Translations under genes and position numbers: made by a program
Source: Candidatus Schekmanbacteria bacterium
GTDB taxonomy: Bacteria; Schekmanbacteria; GWA2-38-11; J061
DNA: 14,474 nt
Direction of reading: 5' to 3'
Assembly (NCBI GenBank): GCA_003695725.1
Contig: RFHX01000005.1
Span: 1-14,474 of the forward strand
The notes under the pieces: generated by a model
What the model was told of the DNA's origin: nothing
Databases searched by the model: none
The model's input: the letters and a program-made list of their open reading frames with translations, nothing else
Shown: positions 7,345-14,474 of the stretch, one piece after another
Layout: every line of letters starts with the position of its first letter
Numbering within the stretch: the first letter of the stretch is position 1

Positions 7345-7658
7345 TGGTTATCTCCAAAGATTTTTTTATAGATATTCTCTCTGATATAAAAAAAAAGAGG
7401 CAGTTGCCAGAAAAAATATTCATTCAACAAATAGAGCTTCAAGATTGCTGATAAATTTCAGCAAAAACTCAACACGGTTTTTTTGGCACAGGATTTCATC
7501 AAACAGATAGACGAAATTATTTCTGAGGAAGATTAAAAAAGAGACCTTCAACTCAGAAAACAAGCGAAGGATAATGAATTTTCAATCAAATCATTAAAAT
7601 TTTCTCGAAAGACTATTCCGTTAACAATTCTCCCTCGTTTCAACAATAAATCTTGCCA
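7345..7658. other. 314-bp gap between PNPOx-like gene and small orphan gene
   Basis: No confident gene. On the minus strand GGCA-AC-TGCC (7399-7408) is followed by nine T, a terminator-like layout, but the stem can be only 3-4 bp. A plus-strand frame, 7435-7536, is open for 33 codons and ends in a protein-like IDEIISEED, but has no ATG and no ribosome site; it could be a gene remnant or chance. On the minus strand an ATG overlaps the PNPOx-like stop as TAATG and opens a 12-codon frame (7621-7659), too short to call. The stretch may be decayed coding DNA. Confidence 0.35.
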
Positions 7659-8087
7659 TTACCCTGATTTTCTGCCTGAGATGTCTTCTGCTTCAATGAC
7701 AAAGCTCATCGATTTTTCAGGGTTTTCCTTTACCATTGCAACTTGCTTGTCTATATAGGAAGAAGGTACTCCATATTTTTCTGCGGCAAGTTCAAGACTT
7801 TCCCTCAATTCATCTATATCTGTTACTTGCCTAATCTTACCCTCAACCAAAACAGAGCGCCATCCTCCCTTTCCTGCTCTCCATACACTAAAAGCGGCAT
7901 TGTTGTTCGATTTTATACATTCATACTTTCTTCCCGACGGCATTATGCCGATTCTTATGTTGCCATTATCATAGACAAACCAACAGACAACTCCATAGGG
8001 TCTATCACCATCAACTAAAAGAAGCGTACCAACTTTCTCTGAACTCATAAGGTCTTCAATCTCTTTGTGAGTCATTTCAACTGACAT
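7659..8087 (-). CDS. Pyridoxamine 5'-phosphate oxidase-family flavin-binding protein (NimA-like)
   Basis: Small split-barrel FMN-binding-fold protein of about 142 residues, the length typical of NimA-like and general PNPOx-like proteins. Visible are an N-terminal helix (MTHKEIEDLM), VGTLLLVDGDRPYGVVCWFVYDN-like strands, GRKYECIKSNNNAAFSVW in the centre and a WRSVLVEGKIR strand, all usual for the family. These proteins bind flavin (sometimes haem or F420) and reduce small molecules; the substrate is unknown. The frame extends to a TTG at 8096, only 3 nt from GGAGG; the ATG at 8087, 11 nt from it, is preferred. It starts 29 nt after the flavoprotein stop, so the two flavin-related genes are likely co-transcribed. 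Confidence 0.85.
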   Translation of the reverse strand: MSVEMTHKEIEDLMSSEKVGTLLLVDGDRPYGVVCWFVYDNGNIRIGIMPSGRKYECIKSNNNAAFSVWRAGKGGWRSVLVEGKIRQVTDIDELRESLELAAEKYGVPSSYIDKQVAMVKENPEKSMSFVIEAEDISGRKSG

Positions 8088-8116
8088 AACTGCCAATACC
8101 TCCCAAATAAATTGTT

Positions 8117-9079
8117 TTATTTTTCTGTTATTACCTCTACCGTTTTTGCACCTGCTTGAAAAACTTTTTCCATTCCTTTCTCATCTTGCGTTACCACTCC
8201 TCTGCCATGCGCCCTGCCTCTGCATCCTGATGCAGAAATAGCAAAAAGAGTTTCTATTCCGCGAAGTCCCATCAACATCATCATTCCTTCCATATGGTCG
8301 CGGTATGTATGCTCTTCTGGCCAAGCCCAGCAGGTAATCAATGTGCCTGCCTTTCTGCCGCCAAATCTCTGCTTGTTGTATTTATTGCTCATACAATCCA
8401 AACGGTCCCAGAATGCTGCAGTTTGCGCTGATTCTCTTGCTGTGTAGATGGGATATCCAATCACAACGGCATCTGCTTCACAAAGTTTTTTGTAGATTTC
8501 CGTCATATCGTCCTTTATTGTGCAAAAAGTTTCAATAATAGTGCCATCGTTCTTTTCACGGCATTTCCTACAGCCAATGCAGTATGATATCTTTTTGAAA
8601 TGAAGGTAAATTTCTTCGCATATTGCACCCCTCGATTCCGCGCCTCTAAAAAACTCTTTGATTAAGAGGTCTGAATTTCCCTTCCTGCGAGGGCTCCCGC
8701 AGAGTGCAATAATCTTTGGTGTTGTTTTGGTTTTCCTTGTGATAAATTTCCTTCCCTGTATTGCGCGCTTGACCTTTATTTTAACCCACCTCTTCGATGT
8801 CTCCTTGTATCCTTCTATTCCGCTTCTTGCTATAGTCTGAAATTTTGATGGATTTGAAAGTTTGACAAAAAGGGGACTAAATCCTGAAGGCATTACTTCT
8901 TTTGCCGCATCAAAAATATCGTCAGAAGAAATTTCTTCTCTGCTCTCAAAAAATACATTTTTTTCTGCCTGTCTTAAAATTCTTTCTTTCCACAGAGGTT
9001 GAAGAATGGAAGGAGTGATTGAGATGATTGTGTTCAACATTTTTAACGCGTCTTGCGTCAAACTCAATTTTTTATTCAT
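8117..9079 (-). CDS. Iron-sulfur-type flavoprotein with N-terminal PCP-reductase-like domain
   Basis: Two-domain predicted electron-transfer protein of 320 residues. Residues 121-320 form a flavodoxin-like NADPH-dependent FMN reductase domain: GSPRRKGNSD (128-137) is the FMN-phosphate loop and IGYPIYTARES (207-217) the second flavin loop. Between them Cys167, Cys170, Cys173 and Cys186 (Cx2Cx2Cx12C) resemble the compact cluster motif of iron-sulfur flavoproteins (Isf). The N-terminal 24-66 segment, helical with a P...W..R...AE and an ISSDDIFDAAKEVMP end, resembles the small PCP_red domain found at the end of light-independent protochlorophyllide reductase subunits; that match is by eye and moderate. 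A basic linker (about 90-118) joins the two. AGGG precedes the ATG. It lies upstream of the PNPOx-like gene. Physiological partner unknown; an anaerobic redox role is likely. Confidence 0.8.
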   Translation of the reverse strand: MNKKLSLTQDALKMLNTIISITPSILQPLWKERILRQAEKNVFFESREEISSDDIFDAAKEVMPSGFSPLFVKLSNPSKFQTIARSGIEGYKETSKRWVKIKVKRAIQGRKFITRKTKTTPKIIALCGSPRRKGNSDLLIKEFFRGAESRGAICEEIYLHFKKISYCIGCRKCREKNDGTIIETFCTIKDDMTEIYKKLCEADAVVIGYPIYTARESAQTAAFWDRLDCMSNKYNKQRFGGRKAGTLITCWAWPEEHTYRDHMEGMMMLMGLRGIETLFAISASGCRGRAHGRGVVTQDEKGMEKVFQAGAKTVEVITEK

Positions 9080-9111
9080 ATTCCAATTCCCTATCTTTAA
9101 TGAAATAACAA

Positions 9112-9299
9112 TGTTACCTCTTGATTTGCATCAGCTTTCATTAGGTCGATTCTGGAATCCGAGAATGAGTAATAAAATACAATGGAAAACAGAAGAAGAG
9201 TTTGAAGAGAAGACAAAAGGAACATATGTCCCACTGACAGAAAAAAAGGGCTTTTCATTTGCCTTGCCCATAGAATTCATATCCGCAAATCAAGACTAA
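9112..9299 (+). CDS. Possible small protein, unrecognised
   Basis: A plus-strand frame runs through the 223-bp gap between the flavoprotein and CoA-transferase genes and stops 3 nt before the convergent CoA-transferase stop. From the ATG at 9112 it gives 62 residues; from the ATG at 9163, 45. The C-terminal part is charged and protein-like (Glu/Lys-rich helix, then a hydrophobic strand), and codon use resembles neighbouring genes. Neither ATG has a clear ribosome site, and an upstream extension would run antisense inside the flavoprotein gene. It could be a real small gene, the tail of a lost gene, or chance. Confidence 0.3.
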
Positions 9300-9302
9300 T
9301 CC

Positions 9303-10493
9303 TTATATAGCGCCCTTTTCTTGCAATTCTTTTATCTTGTCTTCAGGATAATGCAGCAACTTTTGAAGAATTTCTTCATTGTGTTCGCCAAGAGTGGGCG
9401 GAGGATTGTATTCTTGCTTCATTCCTTCAATCTTTATTGGTGAACCAATAACTTTCACTTTTCCGCATTTTGTGTGGTTAACTTCTACAATCATCTCACG
9501 TGCTGCAACCTGTGGTTCTTCGAGGGCTTCAGCAATGGAGTTTACAGGCGCCCCGGGTATTCCCACTTCATAGAATTTCTTTACAAGTTCGCGACCACTT
9601 TTCTTCAGAAATGCTTCTTCAAGTATTGGTTCAAGCTCCTTGCGGTTTTTAGACCTCTTATCATTTCTGTCAAACCTGCTGTCTGTTGCAATATGAGGAA
9701 TATCGAGAAGTTCACAAAGTTTGACCCAAAAATTTTCGCCAAGAATTGCAACAACGATTTTGATGTCTTTTGTCTGATACATCTTGTAGGGCACAATATT
9801 TGGATGTCCCGTACCTTCAGGTTTTTTCTCCCTGATTCCTTCCAGCAGATATGGGGACTGATGGTAGCATAGGAGAGCAAGCTGTGTATCAAAAAGCCCT
9901 ATATCTATATGTCTTCCCTTGCCATCACGCTCCCGTGCATAAAGGGCAGCAAGGATGCCTGCCGCTCCGAAGAATGACCCACCAAGGTCTCCCATAGGAA
10001 CTCCCATTTTTGCAAGCATTCCGTCAGGTTCTCCTGTTATGCTTATTTCACCGCTTATCGCCTGCATAGTAAGGTCATAGCCGGGAATATCCCTGTAGGG
10101 TCCGTTGCTTCCAAATGCAGTGATGGAACAATAAATAATCCTCGGATTTACTTTCTTCATATCTTCATAGCCGATTTTCAGCTTGTCCGCTACACCAGCC
10201 CTATAGTTTTCGAGAATGACATCGGATACTTTTACAAGCTCTTTGAAAACCTCGAGACCTTCTTCCGTTTTGAGGTTCAAAGTCATACTCTTCTTGTTCC
10301 TGTTTATACTGATAAAATATCCACTTTCACCATCCTTGAAAGGTGGACCAAGTTTTCTTGAAGGGTCGCCTGAACCGGGTTGTTCAATCTTGATTACCTC
10401 TGCGCCCAAATCCCCAAGCATCATTGCGCAATAGGGTCCTGAAATCACTCGCGTCAAATCGAGCACTCTGATTCCTTTTAAAAGCTGCGTCAT
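9303..10493 (-). CDS. CaiB/BaiF family III CoA-transferase
   Basis: Transfers CoA between an acyl-CoA donor and a carboxylic acid through an enzyme-bound mixed anhydride; cytosolic interlocked dimer. The 396 residues match the family. The N-terminal GIRVLDLTRVISGPYCAMML and GDLGAEVIKIEQPGSGDPSR, the NRNKKSMTLNLK segment, and GYDLTMQA are standard. Asp169 in PMGDLGGS is the catalytic Asp, the same number as Asp169 of formyl-CoA transferase. The C-terminal PPTLGEHNEEIL is also characteristic. The substrate cannot be assigned; members act on carnitine, bile acids, aromatic succinates, oxalate and others. The ATG is preceded by a GAGAAG stretch and lies 10 nt after the TetR stop, so the two form an operon and the regulator probably senses the CoA-linked substrate. 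Confidence 0.93.
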   Translation of the reverse strand: MTQLLKGIRVLDLTRVISGPYCAMMLGDLGAEVIKIEQPGSGDPSRKLGPPFKDGESGYFISINRNKKSMTLNLKTEEGLEVFKELVKVSDVILENYRAGVADKLKIGYEDMKKVNPRIIYCSITAFGSNGPYRDIPGYDLTMQAISGEISITGEPDGMLAKMGVPMGDLGGSFFGAAGILAALYARERDGKGRHIDIGLFDTQLALLCYHQSPYLLEGIREKKPEGTGHPNIVPYKMYQTKDIKIVVAILGENFWVKLCELLDIPHIATDSRFDRNDKRSKNRKELEPILEEAFLKKSGRELVKKFYEVGIPGAPVNSIAEALEEPQVAAREMIVEVNHTKCGKVKVIGSPIKIEGMKQEYNPPPTLGEHNEEILQKLLHYPEDKIKELQEKGAI

Positions 10494-10503
10494 CGTTTTC
10501 TTC

Positions 10504-11094
10504 TCACTCCTTTTTTGTTTGCTTGATACCGTTAAAGATTAAATCATAAAATATATCAGCAATTTCGTCTGCCGTCAGTCGTCCATTCACTCTGTACCAT
10601 TTGAAAAGCCAATGGCACATTCCCATTATAGCTTTGGTAATAATTTTCACATCTAAATTTTCTCTAAATTCTCCTTTCTCTATACCTTCATAAATTATTT
10701 GAGACCATAATCTTTCATCTTCTCGTTGACCATTTCTGAGGATTTCCCTCTCTTCTTCAGGCAATTCTTCAAACTTTTCCTGGAAGAAGACAGTCATTTC
10801 CGTGTGATATTTCTCAAATGCCCTTATCCTCTCTCTTATTGCTTTTTTAAGTTTTTCAGAAGGCGCTGCATCACCTTGAACAATACTTTTGAGCTCCTCG
10901 GTTGTAGTTTTTAGAGGAACGATTCCTATTTTGAACAGAAGCTCATTTTTGTTTTTGATATAATAGTAAAGACTTCCCTTAAGTATTCCTACTTCTTTAG
11001 CCACATCTTCGATTGTAGCCCTTTGATACCCTTTTTCACGAAACACCTTCGCAGCTGCGTCCAGTATCTGTCTCTCTCTTTGAGACATAGTCAT
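10504..11094 (-). CDS. TetR/AcrR family transcriptional regulator
   Basis: DNA-binding repressor of 196 residues, typical for the family. The N-terminal helix-turn-helix is clear: RERQILDAAAKVFREKGYQ (6-24), TIEDVAKEVGILKGSLYYYI (27-46), then KNELLF. The C-terminal ligand/dimer domain is helical and acidic in the middle (FEELPEEEREIL), similar to TetR members that control fatty-acid or acyl-CoA genes. The first gene of an operon with the CoA-transferase 10 nt downstream; it likely represses both and is released by an acyl-CoA or related ligand. The ATG follows a GAG-rich purine stretch; a second ATG two codons later is possible. A promoter with an inverted repeat at the expected start of transcription lies upstream. 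Confidence 0.93.
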   Translation of the reverse strand: MTMSQRERQILDAAAKVFREKGYQRATIEDVAKEVGILKGSLYYYIKNKNELLFKIGIVPLKTTTEELKSIVQGDAAPSEKLKKAIRERIRAFEKYHTEMTVFFQEKFEELPEEEREILRNGQREDERLWSQIIYEGIEKGEFRENLDVKIITKAIMGMCHWLFKWYRVNGRLTADEIADIFYDLIFNGIKQTKKE

Positions 11095-11135
11095 AGTTTT
11101 CTCGCCCTGTTATCAAAGTAAAAATTTAAAGAGCA

Positions 11136-11185
11136 GTTTAATTATAAACCGTTGTTTTCTAAACCTTTATTTTACTGAATGTCAA
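11136..11185 (-). promoter_or_regulatory. Promoter and putative operator of tetR-CoA-transferase operon
   Basis: On the minus strand TTGACA (11180-11185) is followed after 18 nt by TAGAAA (11156-11161), a fair -35/-10 pair. Just downstream, at the expected transcription start, lies the inverted repeat GTTTA-TAAT-TAAAC (11136-11149), and GGTTTA occurs twice, once inside the -10 region. This position suits autorepression by the TetR protein. Predicted from sequence only. Confidence 0.45.
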
Positions 11186-11321
11186 GAATTTAAATTTTCC
11201 CCGCTCATCATCATAATCTAAAAAACCTTTCGACGGCTACACAATAGAATGCGAAAACAAGAGACCGCGAGAAATATGAAAAGAGCCATAATAAGACAAA
11301 AGGGACAACAGCTTCGATTTG

Positions 11322-12803
11322 TCAAATAACTCCTTCAATCGCTAAAGCCGTCTTGTAGAGTTTGATATATTCTTCTGCCGACTTTCTCCACGAAAAATCG
11401 CAACGCATTGCGTTCTCGATTATTTTGTTCCATTCTGATGAGCTATAACAGTTAAGCGCTCTCTTTATGGCTGAAAAAAATTCCGAAGGCGTCAACTCCT
11501 CAAATTTAAAACCATTGCCCTGCTCCATATCTTTGTCAAAATCAATTATCGTATCATCGAGACCACCGGTTGCACGGACGATTGGGATTGTGCCGTATTT
11601 CAAACTATACATCTGGTTCAAACCGCAGGGCTCATAGCGTGATGGCATAAGAAAAAAATCGCAGCCTGCTTCTATGAGATGGGCAAGTTCGTTGTCAAAA
11701 CCGATTGTTACCGAGACAGCTCTTTTAAATTCCGATGCCCTCTTTCTAAGGGCTTCTTCGTATCGAGCTTCACCTGTTCCCAAAACAACAACTTGGCCAC
11801 CTGCATCCACGATTTCAGGAATCGTTTCAGCTAAAATATCGATACCTTTTTGATATGCAAGACGCGAAACTATACCGAGTAGCGGTATCTCTGGTGAAAT
11901 ATCAAGTTTGGAGTTTTTTTGAAGGACCTCCTTGCATTTCTTTTTTCCTTCTAATTTTTCAGCACTATAATTGAAGGGTATGAGTTTGTCCGTTTCAGGA
12001 TTCCACTGCGAATAGTCAACGCCATTTAATATTCCAAATACCGTCTTCGACCTATTCTTCAAAATATTCTCCATTCCACAGCCAAACTCAGGAGTCTGTA
12101 TCTCCTTGCTGTATTTGCGGCTCACTGTGTTCACCACTGTTGAAAATATCAATCCACCTTTGAGGAAGCTATAACTGTCATAATGTTTGAGGGCTTCTTC
12201 GGTAAGATATTCGGGAGGAATGTTCAGAGGAGAAATCTGTTCAAAAGAGAAATTACCCTGATAAGCAAGGTTATGGACTGTGAGACATACTGCCGTGTTC
12301 TTGAAATTGTCATCGTCTGAAAAGGTTGTCTTCAGAAAAATTGGAACAAGTGATGTCTGCCAATCGTTGCAGTGGATTATATGTGGATGTAATTCGATCT
12401 GCTTCATATAGTAGAGACTTGCAAGAGAAAAGAAGGAAAACCTCTGTGCATTGTCAGGATAATCTCCATTTGGTGTTACATACAATCCTTCTCTGTCATA
12501 GTATTCATCATTTTCAATGAGAATTATATCGACATAATCAGAAAGTTTTCCGCGCATAAAACCTGCAGTGGTTCTTTTGCCGCAAAAATCAAAGGATATC
12601 TCACATTCTTTTGAGATCTCATTTCTGCTCTCCTTTGCTTCTCTGTACGCAGGCATAAACACTAAAATTTCACCAACACCTGCTCTTTTCAATTCAACGG
12701 GCAATGTTCCGCTTACATCTGCAAGACCGCCTGTTTTTGCATAGGGAACGACTTCCGATGAAAGAAAAGCAACTTTCAATTTTTTCCGATCAATATCACC
12801 CAT
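11322..12803 (-). CDS. glgA: Glycogen synthase (ADP-glucose type, GT5)
   Basis: Adds glucose from ADP-glucose to the non-reducing end of alpha-1,4-glucan. GT-B fold, 493 residues, slightly longer than the usual ~480 because of a short N-terminal extension. The N-terminal KTGGLADVSG (23-32) binds the nucleotide-sugar; HCNDWQTSLVP (144-154) and TVHNLAYQG (175-183) are GT5 signatures; ILNGVD (258-263) precedes the C-terminal domain. There, Arg314 and Lys319 (SRLAYQKG) bind the ADP phosphates, and SRYEPCGLNQMYSLKYG (388-404) holds the catalytic-region Glu391. GAGG lies 9 nt before the ATG, with a good promoter upstream. It stands alone: no glgB, glgC or glgP adjoins. An ADP-glucose preference is the usual one for bacterial GT5 but is not proven here. 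Confidence 0.95.
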   Translation of the reverse strand: MGDIDRKKLKVAFLSSEVVPYAKTGGLADVSGTLPVELKRAGVGEILVFMPAYREAKESRNEISKECEISFDFCGKRTTAGFMRGKLSDYVDIILIENDEYYDREGLYVTPNGDYPDNAQRFSFFSLASLYYMKQIELHPHIIHCNDWQTSLVPIFLKTTFSDDDNFKNTAVCLTVHNLAYQGNFSFEQISPLNIPPEYLTEEALKHYDSYSFLKGGLIFSTVVNTVSRKYSKEIQTPEFGCGMENILKNRSKTVFGILNGVDYSQWNPETDKLIPFNYSAEKLEGKKKCKEVLQKNSKLDISPEIPLLGIVSRLAYQKGIDILAETIPEIVDAGGQVVVLGTGEARYEEALRKRASEFKRAVSVTIGFDNELAHLIEAGCDFFLMPSRYEPCGLNQMYSLKYGTIPIVRATGGLDDTIIDFDKDMEQGNGFKFEELTPSEFFSAIKRALNCYSSSEWNKIIENAMRCDFSWRKSAEEYIKLYKTALAIEGVI

Positions 12804-12844
12804 CTGCTTAATCCTCTTCTTCTTAACACAAAAACTTTTTTTTG

Positions 12845-12873
12845 ATTCTATCTAGAAAAGTTATGATGGTCAA
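12845..12873 (-). promoter_or_regulatory. glgA promoter
   Basis: On the minus strand TTGACC (12868-12873) and TAGAAT (12845-12850), each matching five of six consensus positions, are separated by 17 nt. The predicted start is about 35 nt before the glgA ATG, leaving room for its GAGG ribosome site. Confidence 0.55.
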
Positions 12874-12921
12874 AGTAATTAATTCAGTGGCAGGAAATGA
12901 ACTCGAACTCTTTACGATTTG

Positions 12922-12951
12922 TTGACTCGAAGCAATAGTTGACATTACAAT
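12922..12951 (+). promoter_or_regulatory. murJ promoter giving a near-leaderless start
   Basis: TTGACT (12922-12927) and TACAAT (12946-12951), each five of six consensus matches, are 18 nt apart. Transcription would start at about 12958-12960, on or next to the murJ ATG at 12960. No Shine-Dalgarno sequence precedes that ATG. TTGAC recurs at 12940 and 12951, forming a direct repeat TTGACA-TTACAA-TTGACA that may be an operator or chance. Confidence 0.4.
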
Positions 12952-12959
12952 TGACAGCT

Positions 12960-14474
12960 ATGAGTGAAACGAAAAAGATGGCAGGCGCAATTTTCATAAT
13001 TTCTGCCCTGACTTTGCTTTCAAGAATAGTTGGTTTTGGAAGAGAGATAATCCTTGCCAACTATTTTGGAATAAGTGAGATCAGAGGAGCTTTCACTGTT
13101 GCCTTCAAAATACCAAATCTTTTACGAACGCTTCTTACCGAAACAGCTATCAGCGCAGCATTCATTCCGGTTTTTACCGAATTGTTGTCCAAGGGTAATG
13201 ACGATGAGGCATTCAGTGTGGCATCCACTATAATCAATTTTTTTGCAATACTGCTCACAATCGTCATAGCTATATGTTGTATTTTTATGCCTGCAGTAAT
13301 TTCAATATGCGCTCCCGGATTTCGCAGCAATGAAGAGCTCTTTCAACACACGGTGCGCCTTTCGTTTATAATTTTTCCAACAATAATCTTCCTTGCCGTA
13401 AGTGGTGTAATAATTGGAATGCTCAATTCTTTCAATCACTTCACAGCGCCTGCCGCTGGTCCTGTGCTTTGGAATATTGTGATAATTTCAATGATTATCC
13501 TTTTTCAGAACAAAATTGGAATATACTCGGCTGCGTGGGGAATATTGATTGGGACAGCGGCACAGTTTTCTGTACTTCTTCTACCATTCAAAAGACTTAA
13601 AATCCGGTACAAGCCAATAATCAAATTGAAAGATGAAAATGTAAGAAGGATATTCAGACTAATACTGCCTGTTTCTATCACATTGGGAATAGTCAATCTA
13701 AATGTCTTCGTAGATACAATTTTTGCATCATATCTCGGACCGCGAAGTATTGCGGCAATAGATTCTGCATTCAGAATATTTCATCTTCCAATGGCAATAT
13801 TTGCAATAGCAATTGGCACAGCGCTATTTCCTATGCTTTCAAGATTCTCAGTAGATGATGATGAGAAGTTCAAAAAAACACTTCAATCTGGGATTGGTCA
13901 AATTTTTTATCTTACGATTCCATGTTCCATCATCTTTTTCATTATGTCTGTGCCTATTGTCAAATTGGTATTTGAGCGTGGAAGCTTTTCAGAATCTGAT
14001 ACTGTCTTTGTTGCTGACGCTCTTACCTTCTTTGCTGTAGGACTTCCTTTCACAAGCGCAAATACTCTTCTCAATAGAGGTTTCTACAGCCTCAAAAAGA
14101 ACTGGGCGCCTGCTTATGTCGGGATATTCAACATAGCACTCAATGCTTTTCTTGACTGGATTTTTATGAAAAGATGGGGACATGCTGGTATTTGTCTCTC
14201 TACCTCAATGGTCTCAATGTTCAACTTTATTGCCCTAACTACAATAATGAAAAAGACAACGAACATCAATATCTCTGCCATTGCTGTATCACTTTTCAAA
14301 ATATCTGTTGCATCACTACCGGTCGGACTTTTATCATTTTATATTTTCAGTTTATTTATCGATAGCTCAAGAGGAATATTATTTGGACCAATACTTCTAT
14401 TGTCTCTCATTATTCCATCTTCACTATATATCCTTATAACAACTTTTTTAAAGATTGATGAATCAGAAATAACA
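12960..14474 (+). CDS. murJ: Lipid II flippase MurJ (3' end cut by window)
   Basis: Inner-membrane MOP-family flippase that moves lipid II outward for peptidoglycan synthesis. The frame is open from ATG to the window end (505 codons); MurJ is usually about 510-530 residues, so only the end is missing. About 13-14 hydrophobic helices are present. SRIVGFGRE (21-29) carries Arg22 and Arg28, equivalent to E. coli Arg18 and Arg24; AFKIPNLLR (48-56) carries the Arg52 equivalent; AFRIFHLPMAIFAIAIGTALFP later holds the Arg270 equivalent. The residue matching conserved Asp39 is Gly43 (IRGAFTVAF). The family call is secure. No ribosome site lies before the ATG, consistent with a near-leaderless message. 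Divergent from glgA. Confidence 0.93.
   Translation, partial: MSETKKMAGAIFIISALTLLSRIVGFGREIILANYFGISEIRGAFTVAFKIPNLLRTLLTETAISAAFIPVFTELLSKGNDDEAFSVASTIINFFAILLTIVIAICCIFMPAVISICAPGFRSNEELFQHTVRLSFIIFPTIIFLAVSGVIIGMLNSFNHFTAPAAGPVLWNIVIISMIILFQNKIGIYSAAWGILIGTAAQFSVLLLPFKRLKIRYKPIIKLKDENVRRIFRLILPVSITLGIVNLNVFVDTIFASYLGPRSIAAIDSAFRIFHLPMAIFAIAIGTALFPMLSRFSVDDDEKFKKTLQSGIGQIFYLTIPCSIIFFIMSVPIVKLVFERGSFSESDTVFVADALTFFAVGLPFTSANTLLNRGFYSLKKNWAPAYVGIFNIALNAFLDWIFMKRWGHAGICLSTSMVSMFNFIALTTIMKKTTNINISAIAVSLFKISVASLPVGLLSFYIFSLFIDSSRGILFGPILLLSLIIPSSLYILITTFLKIDESEIT

Noticed and set aside
7397-7410. GGCA-AC-TGCC followed by nine T on the minus strand as a strong terminator
   Set aside because: The loop allows only a 3-4 bp stem; recorded as a weak candidate in the gap description only.
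7435-7536. Plus-strand 33-codon frame with protein-like end
   Set aside because: No ATG or ribosome site; a frame this short is expected by chance.
9006-9111. 5' part of the 97-codon plus-strand frame, antisense to the flavoprotein start
   Set aside because: It lies mostly inside a well-supported gene on the other strand; only the part from 9112 is kept as a possible gene.
11211-11321. Minus-strand 36-codon open stretch in frame after the glgA stop, hydrophobic and ending in ERFFRL
   Set aside because: No start codon, GlgA already ends at its usual place, and the length is not significant.
13061-13330. Minus-strand 89-codon frame opposite murJ
   Set aside because: Antisense shadow inside a clear MurJ coding region.

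Overview
The window is A+T-rich bacterial DNA. Bacterial origin is indicated by MurJ, a GT5 glycogen synthase, a TetR regulator, purine-rich ribosome-binding sites, and promoter-like -35/-10 pairs. The set (Fe-S-type flavoprotein, CoA-transferase, MurJ) would fit an anaerobic Gram-negative lineage, but the phylum cannot be fixed from this sequence. No tRNA, rRNA, insertion sequence or CRISPR array was seen.

Left edge (1-3.5 kb, minus strand): a CRISPR adaptation operon transcribed leftwards. Its order is a TPR-primase-polymerase fusion (a CRISPR-associated primase-polymerase, CAPP), then cas1, then cas2, with gaps of 17 and 1 nt. No interference genes are present; any array or effector genes must lie left of position 1. 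About 90 nt and 40 nt upstream of the primase gene are two related 19-bp palindromes whose centres are exactly 50 bp apart. They look like a tandem operator for the operon.

3.6-7.1 kb: a two-gene minus-strand unit (atypical SDR epimerase-like protein, then a YbhN/LPG-synthase-TM flippase-like membrane protein), divergent from a plus-strand MATE exporter.

7.1-11.2 kb (minus strand): TetR regulator, family III CoA-transferase, iron-sulfur-type flavoprotein with an N-terminal helical domain, PNPOx-fold flavin-binding protein, and a small orphan protein. TetR and the CoA-transferase are 10 nt apart and share a likely autoregulated promoter. The flavoprotein and PNPOx-like genes are close enough to be co-transcribed. 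A possible small plus-strand gene sits between the CoA-transferase and the flavoprotein.

11.3-14.5 kb: glgA (minus) and murJ (plus) diverge from a 156-bp gap with a good promoter facing each way. The murJ promoter is so close to its ATG that the message would be nearly leaderless. murJ is cut by the right edge and has Gly where the conserved Asp39 of E. coli MurJ would be.

The most interesting part is the CAPP-cas1-cas2 module: a DNA/RNA primase-polymerase encoded with the spacer integrase, with a Cys-containing C-terminal domain and its own palindromic control region.
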